Below are positions 32,982-44,203 of a stretch of 64,000 nt of DNA, piece by piece. Source of the stretch: Cavenderia fasciculata (taxonomy: Eukaryota; Evosea; Eumycetozoa; Acytosteliales; Cavenderiaceae); contig NW_004457729.1 of assembly GCF_000203815.1 (NCBI RefSeq), positions 1,612,674 through 1,676,673 on the forward strand, in the 5' to 3' direction. A program made the translations under genes and the position numbers. Every line of letters starts with the position of its first letter. Position 1 is the first letter of the stretch. The notes below the pieces were generated by a model that was not told where the DNA came from, searched no databases, and was given only the letters and a program-made list of their open reading frames with translations.

Positions 32982-34942
32982 TTAATTATTGTAATGGTAT
33001 TCGTAATGGAAGCATTCACCATCTTGGCAATCGCCGACGACCTCGGTTGTTTCACATTGCAGGTCAACCGACACACATCCACCTTGAGAATGATCACAAT
33101 AATTGTTCTTGCACTTGTCGGTGGAGACTTCACAGACGACTTGAGAGATGGTACACTTGTTGTTGATGCAACGGTCGATATTACACTTGTTGTTGCTGTT
33201 GCATTGAGAATCATCTGTACAACAACCTTGGATAGGAGTGTAACAACATCCAGTTGATGGATTACAAGAGTCTACTGTACAGACATTGTTGTCATTACAA
33301 GTGACTGGAGAGGAGACACAACCCTTGGTCTTGTCACAGTACGAGTTCTTGCACTTGTCAGAGGCGTCACATTGGATGGGAGTGTGGCAACATCCGGTAG
33401 AGTTGTTGCACGAGTCGGTAGTGCAAAAGTCACCATCATCACAAGTGACTGCATTGGTGATGCATCCTCTGGTCTTGTCACAATACGAGTTGACACATTT
33501 GTTGGAGGTATCACAGACAACTGGAGTGTAGACACATCCTTTAGTCTTGTCACAATACGAGTTCTTGCATTTGTCAGACGAGTCACAGACGACTGGAGAG
33601 ACGGTACACTTGTTATTCATACAACGGCCAGTATTACATTGGTCACCAGAGCATTGAGAATTGTCGGTACAACAACCTGGAATCATAGTATGAGTGCAAC
33701 CAGTTGAATTGTTGCAAGAGTCGACTGTGCAAATGTTATTGTCATCACAATTGATTGGTGTTGATACACATCCCTTGGCAACATCACAGTACGAGTTGGA
33801 ACATTTGTTGGTGGTATCACATATGACTGGAGTATAGACACATCCTTTAGTCTTGTCACAATACGAATTCTTGCACTTGTCAGACGAGTCACAGACGACT
33901 GGAGACGATACACACTTGTTGTTCATACAACTGTCGATATTGCATTCGTTGCCGCTGTCGCATTGATCATTGTTGGTACAACAACCTTGAATGTTGGTGT
34001 GAGTGCAACCAGTAGCACTGTCACATGAGTCTAGAGTGCATAGATTGTTGTCATCACAAGAGACTGGGGTGGAGACACAACCTTTGGTCTTGTCACAGTA
34101 CGAGTTCTTGCACTTGTCAGACGAGTCACATTTGATTGGAGTGTTGTGACAACCAGTAGAGTTGTTACACGAGTCAATGGTACAATAGTCACCATCATCA
34201 CAATTGATTGGAGTAGATACGCATCCCTTGGCGATGTCACAGTAGGTGTTGAGACACTTGTTGGAGGTATCGCAGACGACTGGAGTGGAGACACAACCCT
34301 TGGTCTTGTCACAATACGAGTTCTTGCATTTGTTAGACGAGTCACAGACGACTGGAGACGATGAGCACTTGTTGTTTGTACAGCAACCAGTATTACATTG
34401 ATCACCAGCGCATTGAGAATTATCTGTACAACAACCTGGAATCATAGTATGAGTGCATCCTGTTGAATTGTTGCACGAGTCGACTGTGCAGACGTTACCA
34501 TCATCACAACTGATTGGTGTTGATACACATCCCTTGACAGCATCACAGTACGAGTTGACACACTTGTTGATAGTGTCGCAGACTACTGGCAATGGAGAAC
34601 ACTTGTTACTGATGCAACGACTAGTAGAACATTTGTTGGTATTGATACGACCAGCACAATCAAGATGAGATTTACAACATGAATCATCTGATTTCGAACA
34701 AACTGTAACCTTTACACAAGTAATACATCCGTCTAATTGGTCAGTATTAGCTAAAGAAAGAAAGAGAATGAGAAGTAAAAAAAAAAGAAAAAAGAGAGGA
34801 GAGGGTTGTGGGGGTAAGAAACAATAAAATAATATAATATATTAATTTTAATTTTTTAAAATTATTTCAATCTAGATTGATAAAACATACCTTGAACAAA
34901 AACAGACAGTAAAAATAATAAAGAAATTACTTTAAAAAACAT
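32982..34942 (-). CDS. Secreted Cys-rich repeat protein of the EcmA/EcmB (CTDC-repeat) type
   Basis: Two exons, complement(join(32982..34750,34891..34942)), give 606 residues. The signal peptide MFFKVISLLFLLSVFVQA is interrupted near its end by the intron. The mature protein is about 24-residue Cys modules from start to end, alternating forms such as CDSSDKCKNSYCDKTKGCV, CDDNNICTVDSCNNSTGC and CCTDNSQCSGDQC. Each has four or more Cys in fixed spacing, plus regular Asn-X-Ser/Thr sites. The DNA repeats are close to each other, so tandem duplication or gene conversion is recent. This matches dictyostelid extracellular matrix proteins of the slug sheath and stalk tube (EcmA/EcmB family). Expression in prestalk cells is plausible but not shown by the sequence. 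Confidence 0.85.
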
Positions 34943-35442
34943 AATTTTTTTTTTTTTTTAAAGATACCAAAAAGAGATAATAAATATTATAAGTTTGTTT
35001 GTTGTTGTAAGGAATAATAATAATAATATTAAATGTATAAAATAATAATAATATTTGATTGATGAGTATTTGGGTGATCAAAAGGAAGAATTTATAGTTT
35101 TCAAACAAACATTTCTTTGCTTAAAATCCTTGTTAAAATCCAAAAACTATTCATTTAGTCAAAGACTGCTTCATTTCCCCACAACACCTACACCACCTCT
35201 TCATCATTTCTATATTTGGTAATACCCTATCATTAAATATGATATGATCTCTTTTTTTTTACCAACTATGGTAGGTAGTTCTTTCTCGACTATTTCTTTT
35301 ATAAATTTGTAGTTGTTTTTTCTTTTTCCAAAATACAAGAATTATTTTTATTTCAAATATATATGTATATGTTATTATTTATATTGTTGAAATATATATC
35401 TAATAACTCGAATTATTTCTTTCCAGTTTTTTCCTCTTGTCA
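34943..35442. other. Intergenic, promoter of the Cys-rich gene
   Basis: 500 bases without a gene upstream of the Cys-rich start. AT-rich with AATAATAAT runs near 35010-35055 and a short GC-rich stretch CCCCACAACACCTACACCACC near 35177-35197. No conserved element is recognised. Confidence 0.5.
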
Positions 35443-35601
35443 TTATCCTTTTGTTGTATTTGGCCCATCACTCAGTATACAATATTGTTCGATTAAATCA
35501 AATTGACTATGAGATAAAAGATTCTTTGCTAATTCCATCTTTTTAATATTTTCCAATGCATTGTATAATGATTTTCTCTTTACCTTTTCATTAAATATCA
35601 T
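35443..35601 (-). CDS. Small ORF, 52 residues, unknown
   Basis: An ATG-started open frame of 52 residues (MIFNEKVKRKSLYNALENIK, then KMELAKNLLSHSQFDLIEQY). It is helical and amphipathic in appearance and lies just downstream of the decayed zinc-finger gene on the same strand. A GT...AG pair (35637 to about 35602-35608) could join it to that gene, but a stop lies before the donor. It may be the last exon of the same decayed gene or chance. Confidence 0.25.
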   Translation of the reverse strand: MIFNEKVKRKSLYNALENIKKMELAKNLLSHSQFDLIEQYCILSDGPNTTKG

Positions 35602-35658
35602 TGTTTTCACTGGCCCTAGATTTGAGGGTCAGTGTCAACAATAGAACTATACCATGTA

Positions 35659-36229
35659 TCAGGCAGTAGAAGTAGTAGAAGTAGTAGAGGAAGTAGAAGT
35701 AGTAGAGTCAGCAGGGGAGGTAATAGTAGAGACACCAGAATCACCATCTACAAACTCTCCGTGCTTCCTCTTTAGCTTTTTGGTTGCAACGGGCTTATAT
35801 TTAGAGCAATCAACGAGAATCGTGTCTTGCATAAACCTTGGTGTATGGATGCCTTCTTTGGCCAATAATAACATACAAAACTCCTTGTCAGCTTCGTTCA
35901 TTTGGTCGAAGCGCTCTTGGACAGTTATGCTTGTTTCTGCTGGAACAGGTGTTGGATTGGCACCCGACTATGTATTTTGGCATTGATCACAAGTGCAATT
36001 GTTGTGCTTAACCTTCTCGTGTCTCTTCCGGTCCTTGTCATGCACGTAACCACGAGTACAATTGGAATGTGTTCAAAAGAAATTTTTTGGCACAGCGATC
36101 GGTGCATGTACCGGAGCCTTGCATGAACTTGGGCAGGTGTGCGGTGTACTGTCTCGCTTGGCGAGAGTTTGATATTTTGTTACAGTTCTGGTGAAGACAG
36201 GTTCGAGATTCAATGCTATCTGTCATAGT
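35659..36229 (-). pseudogene. Decayed C2H2-type zinc-finger gene
   Basis: Starting from the ATG at 36227-36229 the frame reads MTDSIESRTCLHQNCNKISN and then CTDRCAKKF, but ends in a stop at about 36041. Shifted by one base, a second frame carries NCTRGYVHDKDRKRHEKVKH and CTCDQCQNT, meets a TAG, then stays open through VQERFDQMNEADKEFCMLLL to 35659, ending in a Ser/Thr run. The Cys/His spacing (C-x4-C ... H; C-x10-RKRHEKVKH) is that of paired C2H2 fingers. One frameshift plus at least one nonsense codon break a single coherent protein of about 190 residues. An unrecognised intron could remove one lesion but GT-AG pairs fitting both are not obvious. I read it as a pseudogene or a sequencing-damaged gene. 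Confidence 0.45.
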
Positions 36230-36716
36230 TATTATTTGTTTATTGTATGTTGAACAAAAGAAAAATGAAACAATAATCGAATCCCGTTGTCTCACTAACC
36301 ATCTTCGAAGAAGACACGAACTTCTGGTCACCCCAAATATCCAATATCGAAGTACTTCTTCTTGCTCTGTGATTCGATCCCCATTCTTGTCCTGTATCAT
36401 ATCAACCATATATAATATATTATATATACATAGAAATAAACAGATTTATTGATCAAAATAAGGGCAGAGCAAAGGGTAACAAGCAATCAATATATCGATT
36501 AGCGATGATCCTATCCATCAGACAAAATTATTTGAAATACGCCAATCGATTTTTTTTTAATTTTTTTTTTGTTTGAATTCATACTTTCTTTCGTGTGTTG
36601 AAAGATAATTAACTTTTGTTCTTTCAATTTCATAATATCTTTTTTCTAAAACTAAAACTAAAAGACTGATCAGTCTTTGACAAAGAGAGACAGAAAGAGA
36701 GAGAGATAGAGAGACA
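36230..36716. promoter_or_regulatory. Divergent region with an 18-bp perfect palindrome
   Basis: Region between the decayed zinc-finger gene and the CARMIL-like gene. The palindrome AAAGACTGATCAGTCTTT lies at 36661-36678, 39 bases before the CARMIL-like start codon, inside the probable promoter or leader. On the minus strand 36230-36409 stays open (MVDMIQDKNGDRITEQEEVL) and could be an upstream exon or remnant. GAGAGA tracts precede the start. Confidence 0.4.
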
Positions 36717-39509
36717 ATGAGTTCATCACCACCATTATCGATTGAAATCACAGAGGCTGACCAACGTATGTAAATGATGATGATGTTGATATGACACTAG
36801 TGACGAGTGATTGTTATGACTCTTGTTTTCCTACCTTGATACCTTTTTACTAAACTAAACTAAACCATATATACATACAGTTTATATTAATGAACAGTTG
36901 GAACCACTAGGAGGATTGTTTGGAGAGGAGATTGCCTTTCAAGGAGTAGTTGAAACCAACAAGGATGATAAGGACATGTCATTGGTACAACGTATCATTG
37001 TCGTCAGTCGATACAAAACTATACTGATCAAAAAGTTTAAGGGTTCAAAGTCACTAAAGAAAACAATCTTTCACTATGACCTCGTAGAGATTAATGAACC
37101 TCAAGTTGGAGGTCCTGTATCTTCACAAGACAGTGTAAGTTAAAAGTAACAATAGTATAAGCAACAATACCCAACATGTTTATACTGACGATATATATTA
37201 AATGGTTTAGATTGAAATTAAATTTAAAGATCAAGATAGTAAAAGTATTCAAACATTATATGTCAAGGCACCTGATAGAAAGGCAGAGACTATTTTTGTC
37301 AAATCAATTGCCTATATGACATTTAACATTTCAAGAGGTTTCCCAAGTCATTTATTGTTAAAGATTAATTTACCAAAGAATAGATATCAACCATTCCAAT
37401 TTAATCATGGTATGTTGTAATCATCATGATGTTATTATTAAATGAATGTTTAAGTTTATTAATTCTTTTCTTTTCTTTTGTTTTGTTTGTTTTTTTTAGA
37501 ATTGGGATCAGATGGAAAAGGAATTGCCGAACAATATATTGCACATTCACATTACTACAAGACTAAAGCAACATTGGATTATTTACGTCATTTGGAAACA
37601 CTCTATCTAACTTATTATCCAGAATTGGATATATCTCAAATTCCTGGTGTTAATGCTTCATCTTCTTTAGGGTAAATATATAGATATATCAAAAAGAATG
37701 TACAATATTGTATTATTAATTTATTAATTTATTGTTTCTTTTTGTTTAGATTTAATTTATATACAGCTATTTTATGTTTAAGACATAATACATTTATTAA
37801 ATCATTAAAGATATGTAAAGTACCACATATTAATGTAGTATCATCGGTTGGTGAGATGTTGTTGAGCAACAGTTCCATTTCAGAGTTGAGATTATCTAAT
37901 CTCTTGACAGAGCAATCGTTTGCACCTCTGGGAGTAGCACTTTCACAAAACCAAAACATGGCACTTCAAGTATTGGATTTGTCAGACAACTTGATGTCTT
38001 ATGAATCGATCAATAGTTTGTGCGACGGGTTGTCACATTTTAAGCATTCATTGGTCGAGCTTAATCTCTCCAAATGCAATATCCCACCAAAAGGAATTTA
38101 TTTGTTGTTCCAAGCATTTGAGAGAAACTTTAGTCTGTCGCTAACGTTGGAGCGTTTGAAACTTTCCAACAACCGATTCCAAGACACTGGCAGCAGTGCC
38201 TTTGCCGCTTGGCTCAGCAAGTCTCGTGGACACAACCAGTTGCGCGAGTTGTCTCTTTCACAATGCCAACTCAACTTTAACATCATCTCGGCACCACTCC
38301 GTGTACTCGAGGTGGAACGTCTCGACCTTTCAAAGAACAAGATCAACTTGGGTGCCGCTAGATTGTTGGCTACCGAAGCATTGGAGAGTCTTGGTGCTTT
38401 GAAATACCTCAATCTGTCGTCGTGTGCTCTGTACAGCGAATCTATTCACATTATCATGATTGCATTGAGCAAGAACAAACGTCTTGCACCTGCATCCCTT
38501 ACATTGGATATTTCCGAAAACTCGTTTGCTGCCAAGACTGCCAACCGTCTCACCCCATTCCTTCCAGACTGTTCCTTTTTGGGTGGTCTTGACATTAGTG
38601 GTAACCGTTTCAACACTAGAAATCTATTAGATATATTCACTTCTTTATCATCTATTAATATTAATGCTCTCAATGTTGGTTATAATCCTATTGTATGTAA
38701 AAAACAAACAAACAAACAAATCAAACAAACAAATAATATTTAAATTAATTATTAATTTTATTTTTTAGAATTCAACAGATGATGTATTTATTGGTGGAGT
38801 TTTAGATTTTATAAACAAACATTCTAGTTTATCAAAACTTGGAATTGGAACAACTAGAGGTTATGCTCATTCACTTCACCCCATTATTCAATGCTTGTAC
38901 AATAACAAATCGATTGTAACATTAGATATTACCGGCAATGAAATGAACGACCACGGAGCCTGTCTCTTGGCCGATTGTCTGCGTGTCAACAAAACCATTC
39001 AAAAAATATTGGTTGCTGGCAACAAATTCACTGCCGTTGGTTGGCATTCCATTTCCTCCCCACTCATCTATTACCGAAACACCACCATCACTTCACTTGA
39101 ATTGCCAGCCGCCCATGTACCAGTATTTACCAGTGACACCAATCTCCAACCCCTCATTCCAGAAAAACGTGATCAGCTTGAAAAATTATTTGAACAAATT
39201 CGTTTCCATTTAGCTTTAAATCGTAACAAAGTTGTAAGTATAAAAAAAAATATATAAAAGTATAATAATCAAGGACTCTGACTGTTTATATTATCATTGA
39301 TTTTATTTTAGCCTGCATCAAGTAGATTTGCTTATTTACCATCAGCAGATCCACCACTTTATGTTAAAGCTGCTGCCAAAGTACCAGAACATTTAGATAC
39401 TCTCCAAACTAGTACAACAACTCCAACTTCAAAATTAACAGCTTTATCTTGGAATGAAGATGATTCCAAATACAAGGATCAATCTGATCGTGATGAAGTT
39501 GATGATTAA
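36717..39509 (+). CDS. CARMIL-like PH/leucine-rich-repeat protein
   Basis: Seven exons, join(36717..36765,36881..37134,37211..37409,37500..37671,37750..38692,38769..39233,39312..39509), give 759 residues. Residues about 20-150 resemble the CARMIL PH region (RIIVVSRYKTILIKKFKG, then a strand-rich stretch). From about 225 to 670 there are RI-type leucine-rich repeats: LQVLDLSDNLMSYESINSL, LVELNLSKCNIPPKGIYLL, LERLKLSNNRFQDTG, VERLDLSKNKINLGAARLL, ALNVGYNP and VTLDITGNEMNDHGACLLAD. The LRR cap KRDQLEKLFEQIRFHL matches that seen in CARMILs. CARMILs uncap actin filaments through a C-terminal capping-protein-interaction motif, but this protein ends about 80 residues after the cap and has no such motif. 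It may therefore bind membranes or other partners without uncapping. The 18-bp palindrome just upstream may regulate it. Confidence 0.75.
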
Positions 39510-39668
39510 AAAAATCAAAACAAAATATATAATAATAACAGATAGACAAACAAACAAACAGATAGGATAGACAGATAGATAGATAGATTATTTTAATCTA
39601 TCTATCTATATTAATATAATTATAAAATAAACTACCAAAAAAAATATATATTATTTATTCAATTTTAT

Positions 39669-41075
39669 TTATTTGTTGTTGTTGTATGTGTGCAGAGATT
39701 TAAATTGTATTTTTTTACATTGATCATTGCTAGAAGGGGTTGATCCAATAAATCTGTAACCCATTTCTTTAAATTGAATGATATCAGTATCAACAACATC
39801 AACTGGAGTGTCGATGATGATTTTAGATAGATTGGTTTGACCAAACAACAATGCTTTTTTCGAAAGCAATAGGTGGATGGTCATGATGGGGATATCAGAA
39901 TAATTGGGAGTCTTTGAGTTTTTAAATCTAACGGTTCTAATATGTTTGTTGCGTGTAAATGGGTTTACATTTGGTGGAGGTGTACAGAGTGTAAGTTTAA
40001 CGACACTTTCAGGCAAAACTAATTGGTCCCAGACAACCCTGTTGGTATCACTGAGAATTTGTACCAAGTGCACATGCTTGAGTTTTGGAAAGTCTTGTTG
40101 TTGGATCTCTGCATAGTTAATGGTGGATTTGTGTGATGGAGATTCCGATCTCATTGATATGATTGATAACCTTTGTTTAACTGCTACATCCAGTGTATTC
40201 CAATTGAAATATTTGGGTAATAAGATTTTACGCAGTTGGCTATCAGCTTTAATCATCGATGGCAGTTGATCAACATCAAAGCCGATCAACTTGGAATTTA
40301 ATAGGTTGATGGATGTAAGGTTCTTAAAGTTGGTGAGCCATTTGGTGATTGTGAATTCGCTCAATTCACAGTGTTGGACCATACTCTTGAGACGAGGCAT
40401 TGCACAAGCCATCTTGTCCAAATCAGCAACCTCTTCAAGCAAATGAATCTTTTCGACACTAGAGTACAAATTGTTGGCAGCCAAATGATGAATTTGATCG
40501 GTCACTGCTGGAAAGAATACCAAACGTACTGCAGGGAGTACAGTAAGAGTGGTAGCCTTTTTCAAGAGACAATAGTTGTTACTGATATGCTCCCATGTGT
40601 CACGCGACGGCCTGATTGTAATGTCAGTGTACAACGATGTTGATACAAACGAGAATACTCTTTTAGAGACACGTGACAATGATCTCCTCCAACTTTTACT
40701 GTCGTCAACGATAAAGCGACATACTCGGTACTCTGGTCTAAGACCCTGTTCGAAATTGTATGATGGAAGTAGTCCCCTTTCAACTTTGGCTCTATGCATT
40801 GGACACATGTCTTCCTTGTCTATCCAATGATTCTTGATCAATTTAGAGTATACCGATACCGTATGCAACGAGTAATGTGAAGAAAGAGCATCTCTTAGCT
40901 CATGTGCATTGACACATGTACAAATGCGTATCGACCGATCGGCAAGTGTCAAGATTCTTTTGATGATAATCCATGGCAACGAGTATTCCAACGTACCCTG
41001 ATTATAATCATTCAAAGGGTTTATATATCTTTGATTATTATTATTACTATCTTTATTATTATTACAATCTTTCAT
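39669..41075 (-). CDS. Dictyostelid-specific protein, F-box/LRR-like
   Basis: Single-exon protein of 468 residues. After an Asn-rich start comes YSLPWIIIKRILTLADRS, which resembles the short F-box-like opening (LP..I...IL) of many dictyostelid FNIP and ankyrin paralogues. The rest shows irregular leucine-rich stretches, such as LTSINLLNSKLIGFDVDQLP and LPKLKHVHLVQIL-type turns, but no clean repeat. No enzyme motif, signal peptide or membrane helix is visible. A substrate adaptor for ubiquitin ligases is possible; I cannot name a family with confidence. It diverges from the PheRS gene with only 183 bases between the starts. Confidence 0.6.
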   Translation of the reverse strand: MKDCNNNKDSNNNNQRYINPLNDYNQGTLEYSLPWIIIKRILTLADRSIRICTCVNAHELRDALSSHYSLHTVSVYSKLIKNHWIDKEDMCPMHRAKVERGLLPSYNFEQGLRPEYRVCRFIVDDSKSWRRSLSRVSKRVFSFVSTSLYTDITIRPSRDTWEHISNNYCLLKKATTLTVLPAVRLVFFPAVTDQIHHLAANNLYSSVEKIHLLEEVADLDKMACAMPRLKSMVQHCELSEFTITKWLTNFKNLTSINLLNSKLIGFDVDQLPSMIKADSQLRKILLPKYFNWNTLDVAVKQRLSIISMRSESPSHKSTINYAEIQQQDFPKLKHVHLVQILSDTNRVVWDQLVLPESVVKLTLCTPPPNVNPFTRNKHIRTVRFKNSKTPNYSDIPIMTIHLLLSKKALLFGQTNLSKIIIDTPVDVVDTDIIQFKEMGYRFIGSTPSSNDQCKKIQFKSLHTYNNNK

Positions 41076-41258
41076 TACTTCATATTATTAATATGAGAGA
41101 TAGAGTGCTTCCTTTTTTTTTACCTATGTTTTTTTTTTTCATCCTCCTGTCGAGTCGACGAAGATCTTCTTCTTTTGCTCATTTCATTTTATTTTATTTC
41201 TTTTGTAATTAGCTACCTCCACAAGTAGAAAGATAGAGAGTATTTACTTAAATTTAAA
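41076..41258. promoter_or_regulatory. Short bidirectional promoter
   Basis: 183 bases between the start codons of the F-box/LRR-like gene (-) and PheRS beta (+). It has T runs and AGAGATAGAG/AGATAGAGAG flanking copies. It must hold control elements and leaders for both genes. Confidence 0.4.
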
Positions 41259-43649
41259 ATGCCTACCGTTCAAGTATCACGTGACCTTTTGTTCAAGTCT
41301 TTGGGTAAAACTTACAGTATGTAACAGTTATAGCGAGTGCAATGAGAGAAAGTTAACGGCCGTCGGAACCGATTCACCGATAGATTAAAGTACTTATCTT
41401 TATTCATTTCATTACAATTTAATATTAATATTGTGTTTTAGCTTACAAGCAATTCGATGATTTATGCTTTGATTATGGTATCGAATTGGATGGTGAAACA
41501 TCAGAACGTGAAATGAAGCTTAAAGAGACAGGTGTAGATGATCCAAATGCTTCATCGGTCGTTCTCTACAAGATCGATGTACCAGCAAACAGATACGACT
41601 TGTTGTGTTTGGAAGGTTTATCACGTGCCCTCAAGGTCTATGACTTGGCCACTCCAATTCCAAAGTACACTATCACTCCACCAGCCTCTGGAAAGCATCA
41701 AAAATTGATCGTTTCAAAGGAAGTAAAGGGTGTTCGTCCAATCGTTGTTTGTGGTATCTTGCGTAACGTCACTTTTAATCAAGACACTTATCAATCATTC
41801 ATTGATCTTCAAGAAAAATTACATGCCAATATTTGCAAGTAAGTAGTAGACGAAAAGTGAGGTACACTTGCTTGTTACATGCGCGCATATCTAACAAATC
41901 TATTCTATTCATTTCTATAAATTTATAGAAAGAGAACTCTTGTATCAATTGGTACTCACGATTTAGATACCATCAAGGGACCATTCACATACAAGGCTTT
42001 ACCACCAAAAGATATTAAATTCGTACCACTTTCTCAAACTCAAGAGTATGATGCTGTATCTCTTTTCGAATTCTATGAAGTATGTCACAAACTTTATATA
42101 CAATTATATATTATTTATATATTAGGTGGTATTAATGATTTTCAAATCTTTTATTTATTTTGTTTAGAAAACAAGTTCTCATTTGAAGAAATATCTTCAT
42201 ATCATTGATAAATCACCATTGTATCCAGCTATTTATGATTCAAACAATGTCTTGTGTTCATTACCACCAATTATTAATGGTGATCACAGCAAGATTACTC
42301 TCAACACCAAGAATGTATTTATCGAAGTCACTGCCAACGACTACACCAAGGCAAACATTGTATTGAATGTCATGTTGACAATGTTTTCTGAATATTCAAA
42401 GACTCCATATTCGTAAGTATCAAAAAGAAAAAGAAGAATAACCTTTTTTGAAATGATTATTCATTCTTTATTTTCTCTCTCTTTCTATAGTATGGAACAA
42501 GTTGAAGTTGTTGATGCTGATGGAAAGTCTGATTTATTCCCAAAGATTGATGAAAAGACTATTGATGCTTCCACCTCTTACATTAACAAGACTATTGGTG
42601 CCAACATTGATCCAGCCAATATGGTTGGTATGCTCAAGAGAATGTCCCTCATCTCTACCTTGTCACAAGACAAGTCAACTTTAACTGTTTCAGTTCCATG
42701 TACTAGAAGTGGTATGTAAAACAAAAAAAACAACAAGTTGTTTTAGTACTTTTAATCTCCTAATTTAAATTTATTTATTTTATCTTTGTAGATATTATTC
42801 ATCAATGTGATATTATGGAAGATGTTGCTATTGGATATGGTTTCAATAACATTGCTAGAGTGATTCCAGTTGTAAACACTGTTGGTCGTATTCAACCAAT
42901 CAACAAGTTGTCAGAACTTCTTTCAAATGAAGCTGCTCTTGCTGGTTACACTGAAATCATGACCTTTGTTTTGTCATCAAACAAGGACAACTTTGCTTTG
43001 ATCAATAGAAAGGACGACAATTCCAGTGTAAAGATTGAGAATTACTTGATGGAAGAATTCTCTGAGGTTCGTACCACCTTGATTAGCACTCTTCTCAAGA
43101 CTATTGTCTCTAATCGTGCTCATGGTATTCCACTTAAATTATATGAAGTTTCTGATGTTGTCATCAAGGGTGCCAATAATAACAAGTATGTAGTAAATCA
43201 AAAAGGGGATATAAATACATATACACTAATAATTAATTAATTTAAATTTATTTTTTATTTATTTTAGGAATCTTTCAGATCCAGATAGTAACAATAGTGA
43301 TGTTGGTGCTCTTAACAAGCGTATGTTTGGTGCCATCACTGCTGACAGTTCAAGTAAATTGGAAATTGTTCATGGTTTACTCGACAAGTTGATGTTGTCA
43401 CTCAAGTGCAAGCCAGAACTCTTGATGACCAAACAAGACAGAGAAAAGGGAATCGCCTCTTATCAACTCGCCAAGTCCTCTGACAAGATCTTTGTCGAAG
43501 GTATGGGTGTTGACATTCTCTACAATGGAACCAAGATTGGTATTATGGGTGTCGTCAACCCAGAGGTTTTAAAGAACTATGGTATCATTTATCCATGTTC
43601 CATTCTCGAATTCGAAATCACCATTGATCTCGCTAAAAATATTATTTAA
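41259..43649 (+). CDS. phesB: Phenylalanyl-tRNA synthetase beta subunit, cytosolic
   Basis: Seven exons, join(41259..41316,41442..41838,41929..42079,42168..42412,42491..42711,42792..43185,43268..43649), give 615 residues, near the usual 590-610 for eukaryotic beta chains. PheRS is an alpha2beta2 enzyme that charges tRNA-Phe; the beta chain gives tRNA contacts and editing. The start [20 protein letters not shown] is typical. [20 protein letters not shown] marks the B1 region, then the B3/4 editing region ([10 protein letters not shown] ... [20 protein letters not shown]), the B5 domain ([31 protein letters not shown]), and the catalytic-like core ([35 protein letters not shown]). The missing N-terminal extension and the archaeal/eukaryotic sequence type exclude a mitochondrial enzyme. 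Nothing is broken. The symbol follows Dictyostelium naming. Confidence 0.95.
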
Positions 43650-43839
43650 AAATAAATAAACAAATAATTATAACGTATATAATATATATCTCATATTACT
43701 AATTTCTTGTTTTATTGTACCTTCCCATCTTATAATAAACTTTTTTCTTTAAATCAAAAAAAATTAATAAAAAAGTAAAAATATTAATAAGTACCTTTTG
43801 AGTGTCCGGTAACTTTAGTTTATTAGTTTAAGGTTCAAA

Positions 43840-44122
43840 ATGTCTAGCAAGATTATTAATATGAAACTGATGGGGTTGTCAGACTTTCAAATTCAAGCCA
43901 TCAAATTGATCCAAGATTCACGCGATTTCAGTGATAAGGAAAAGAGTGCATGTTATTCATACATTTTTAAATGTAATTCAAATGCCCAGAATTTTATATT
44001 CCAAAATGGTGAAGGCTTGGTAGGAACTCTAGTTAGAAATCTCACAATACAAGGAAAATCTTGAACTAAAAGTACAACCAATAGCCAAGACCAAGTTTGG
44101 AATTGTTGGAAATCATGACTAA
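43840..44122 (+). pseudogene. Small gene with 13-nt frame-breaking insertion (89 residues if removed)
   Basis: An ATG frame gives 74 residues (MSSKIINMKLMGLSDFQIQA...) ending at 44064. Removing GTAGGAACTCTAG (44020-44032) would join it to the other frame, which runs LLEISQYKENLELKVQPIAK up to a stop at 44120-44122. That second frame has coding-like content right up to the stop. The 13-base segment begins GT and ends AG but is far too short for a spliceosomal intron here. Either this is a recent insertion in a small gene, an assembly artefact, or the 74-residue form is the true protein. No family is recognised. It lies between convergent genes. Confidence 0.4.
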
Positions 44123-44203
44123 AAAATAAAAGTAAAATAAACCAACATATTTAGTAAATCTACAAATTATTTAATTATATTTATTAGACTATTTAATCCC
44201 AAT

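Noticed and set aside
36230-36409. Possible LINE reverse-transcriptase remnant (DKNGDRITEQEEVLRYW)
   Set aside because: The phrase resembles the linker before reverse transcriptase in non-LTR elements, but it is only about 20 residues with no catalytic motif nearby.
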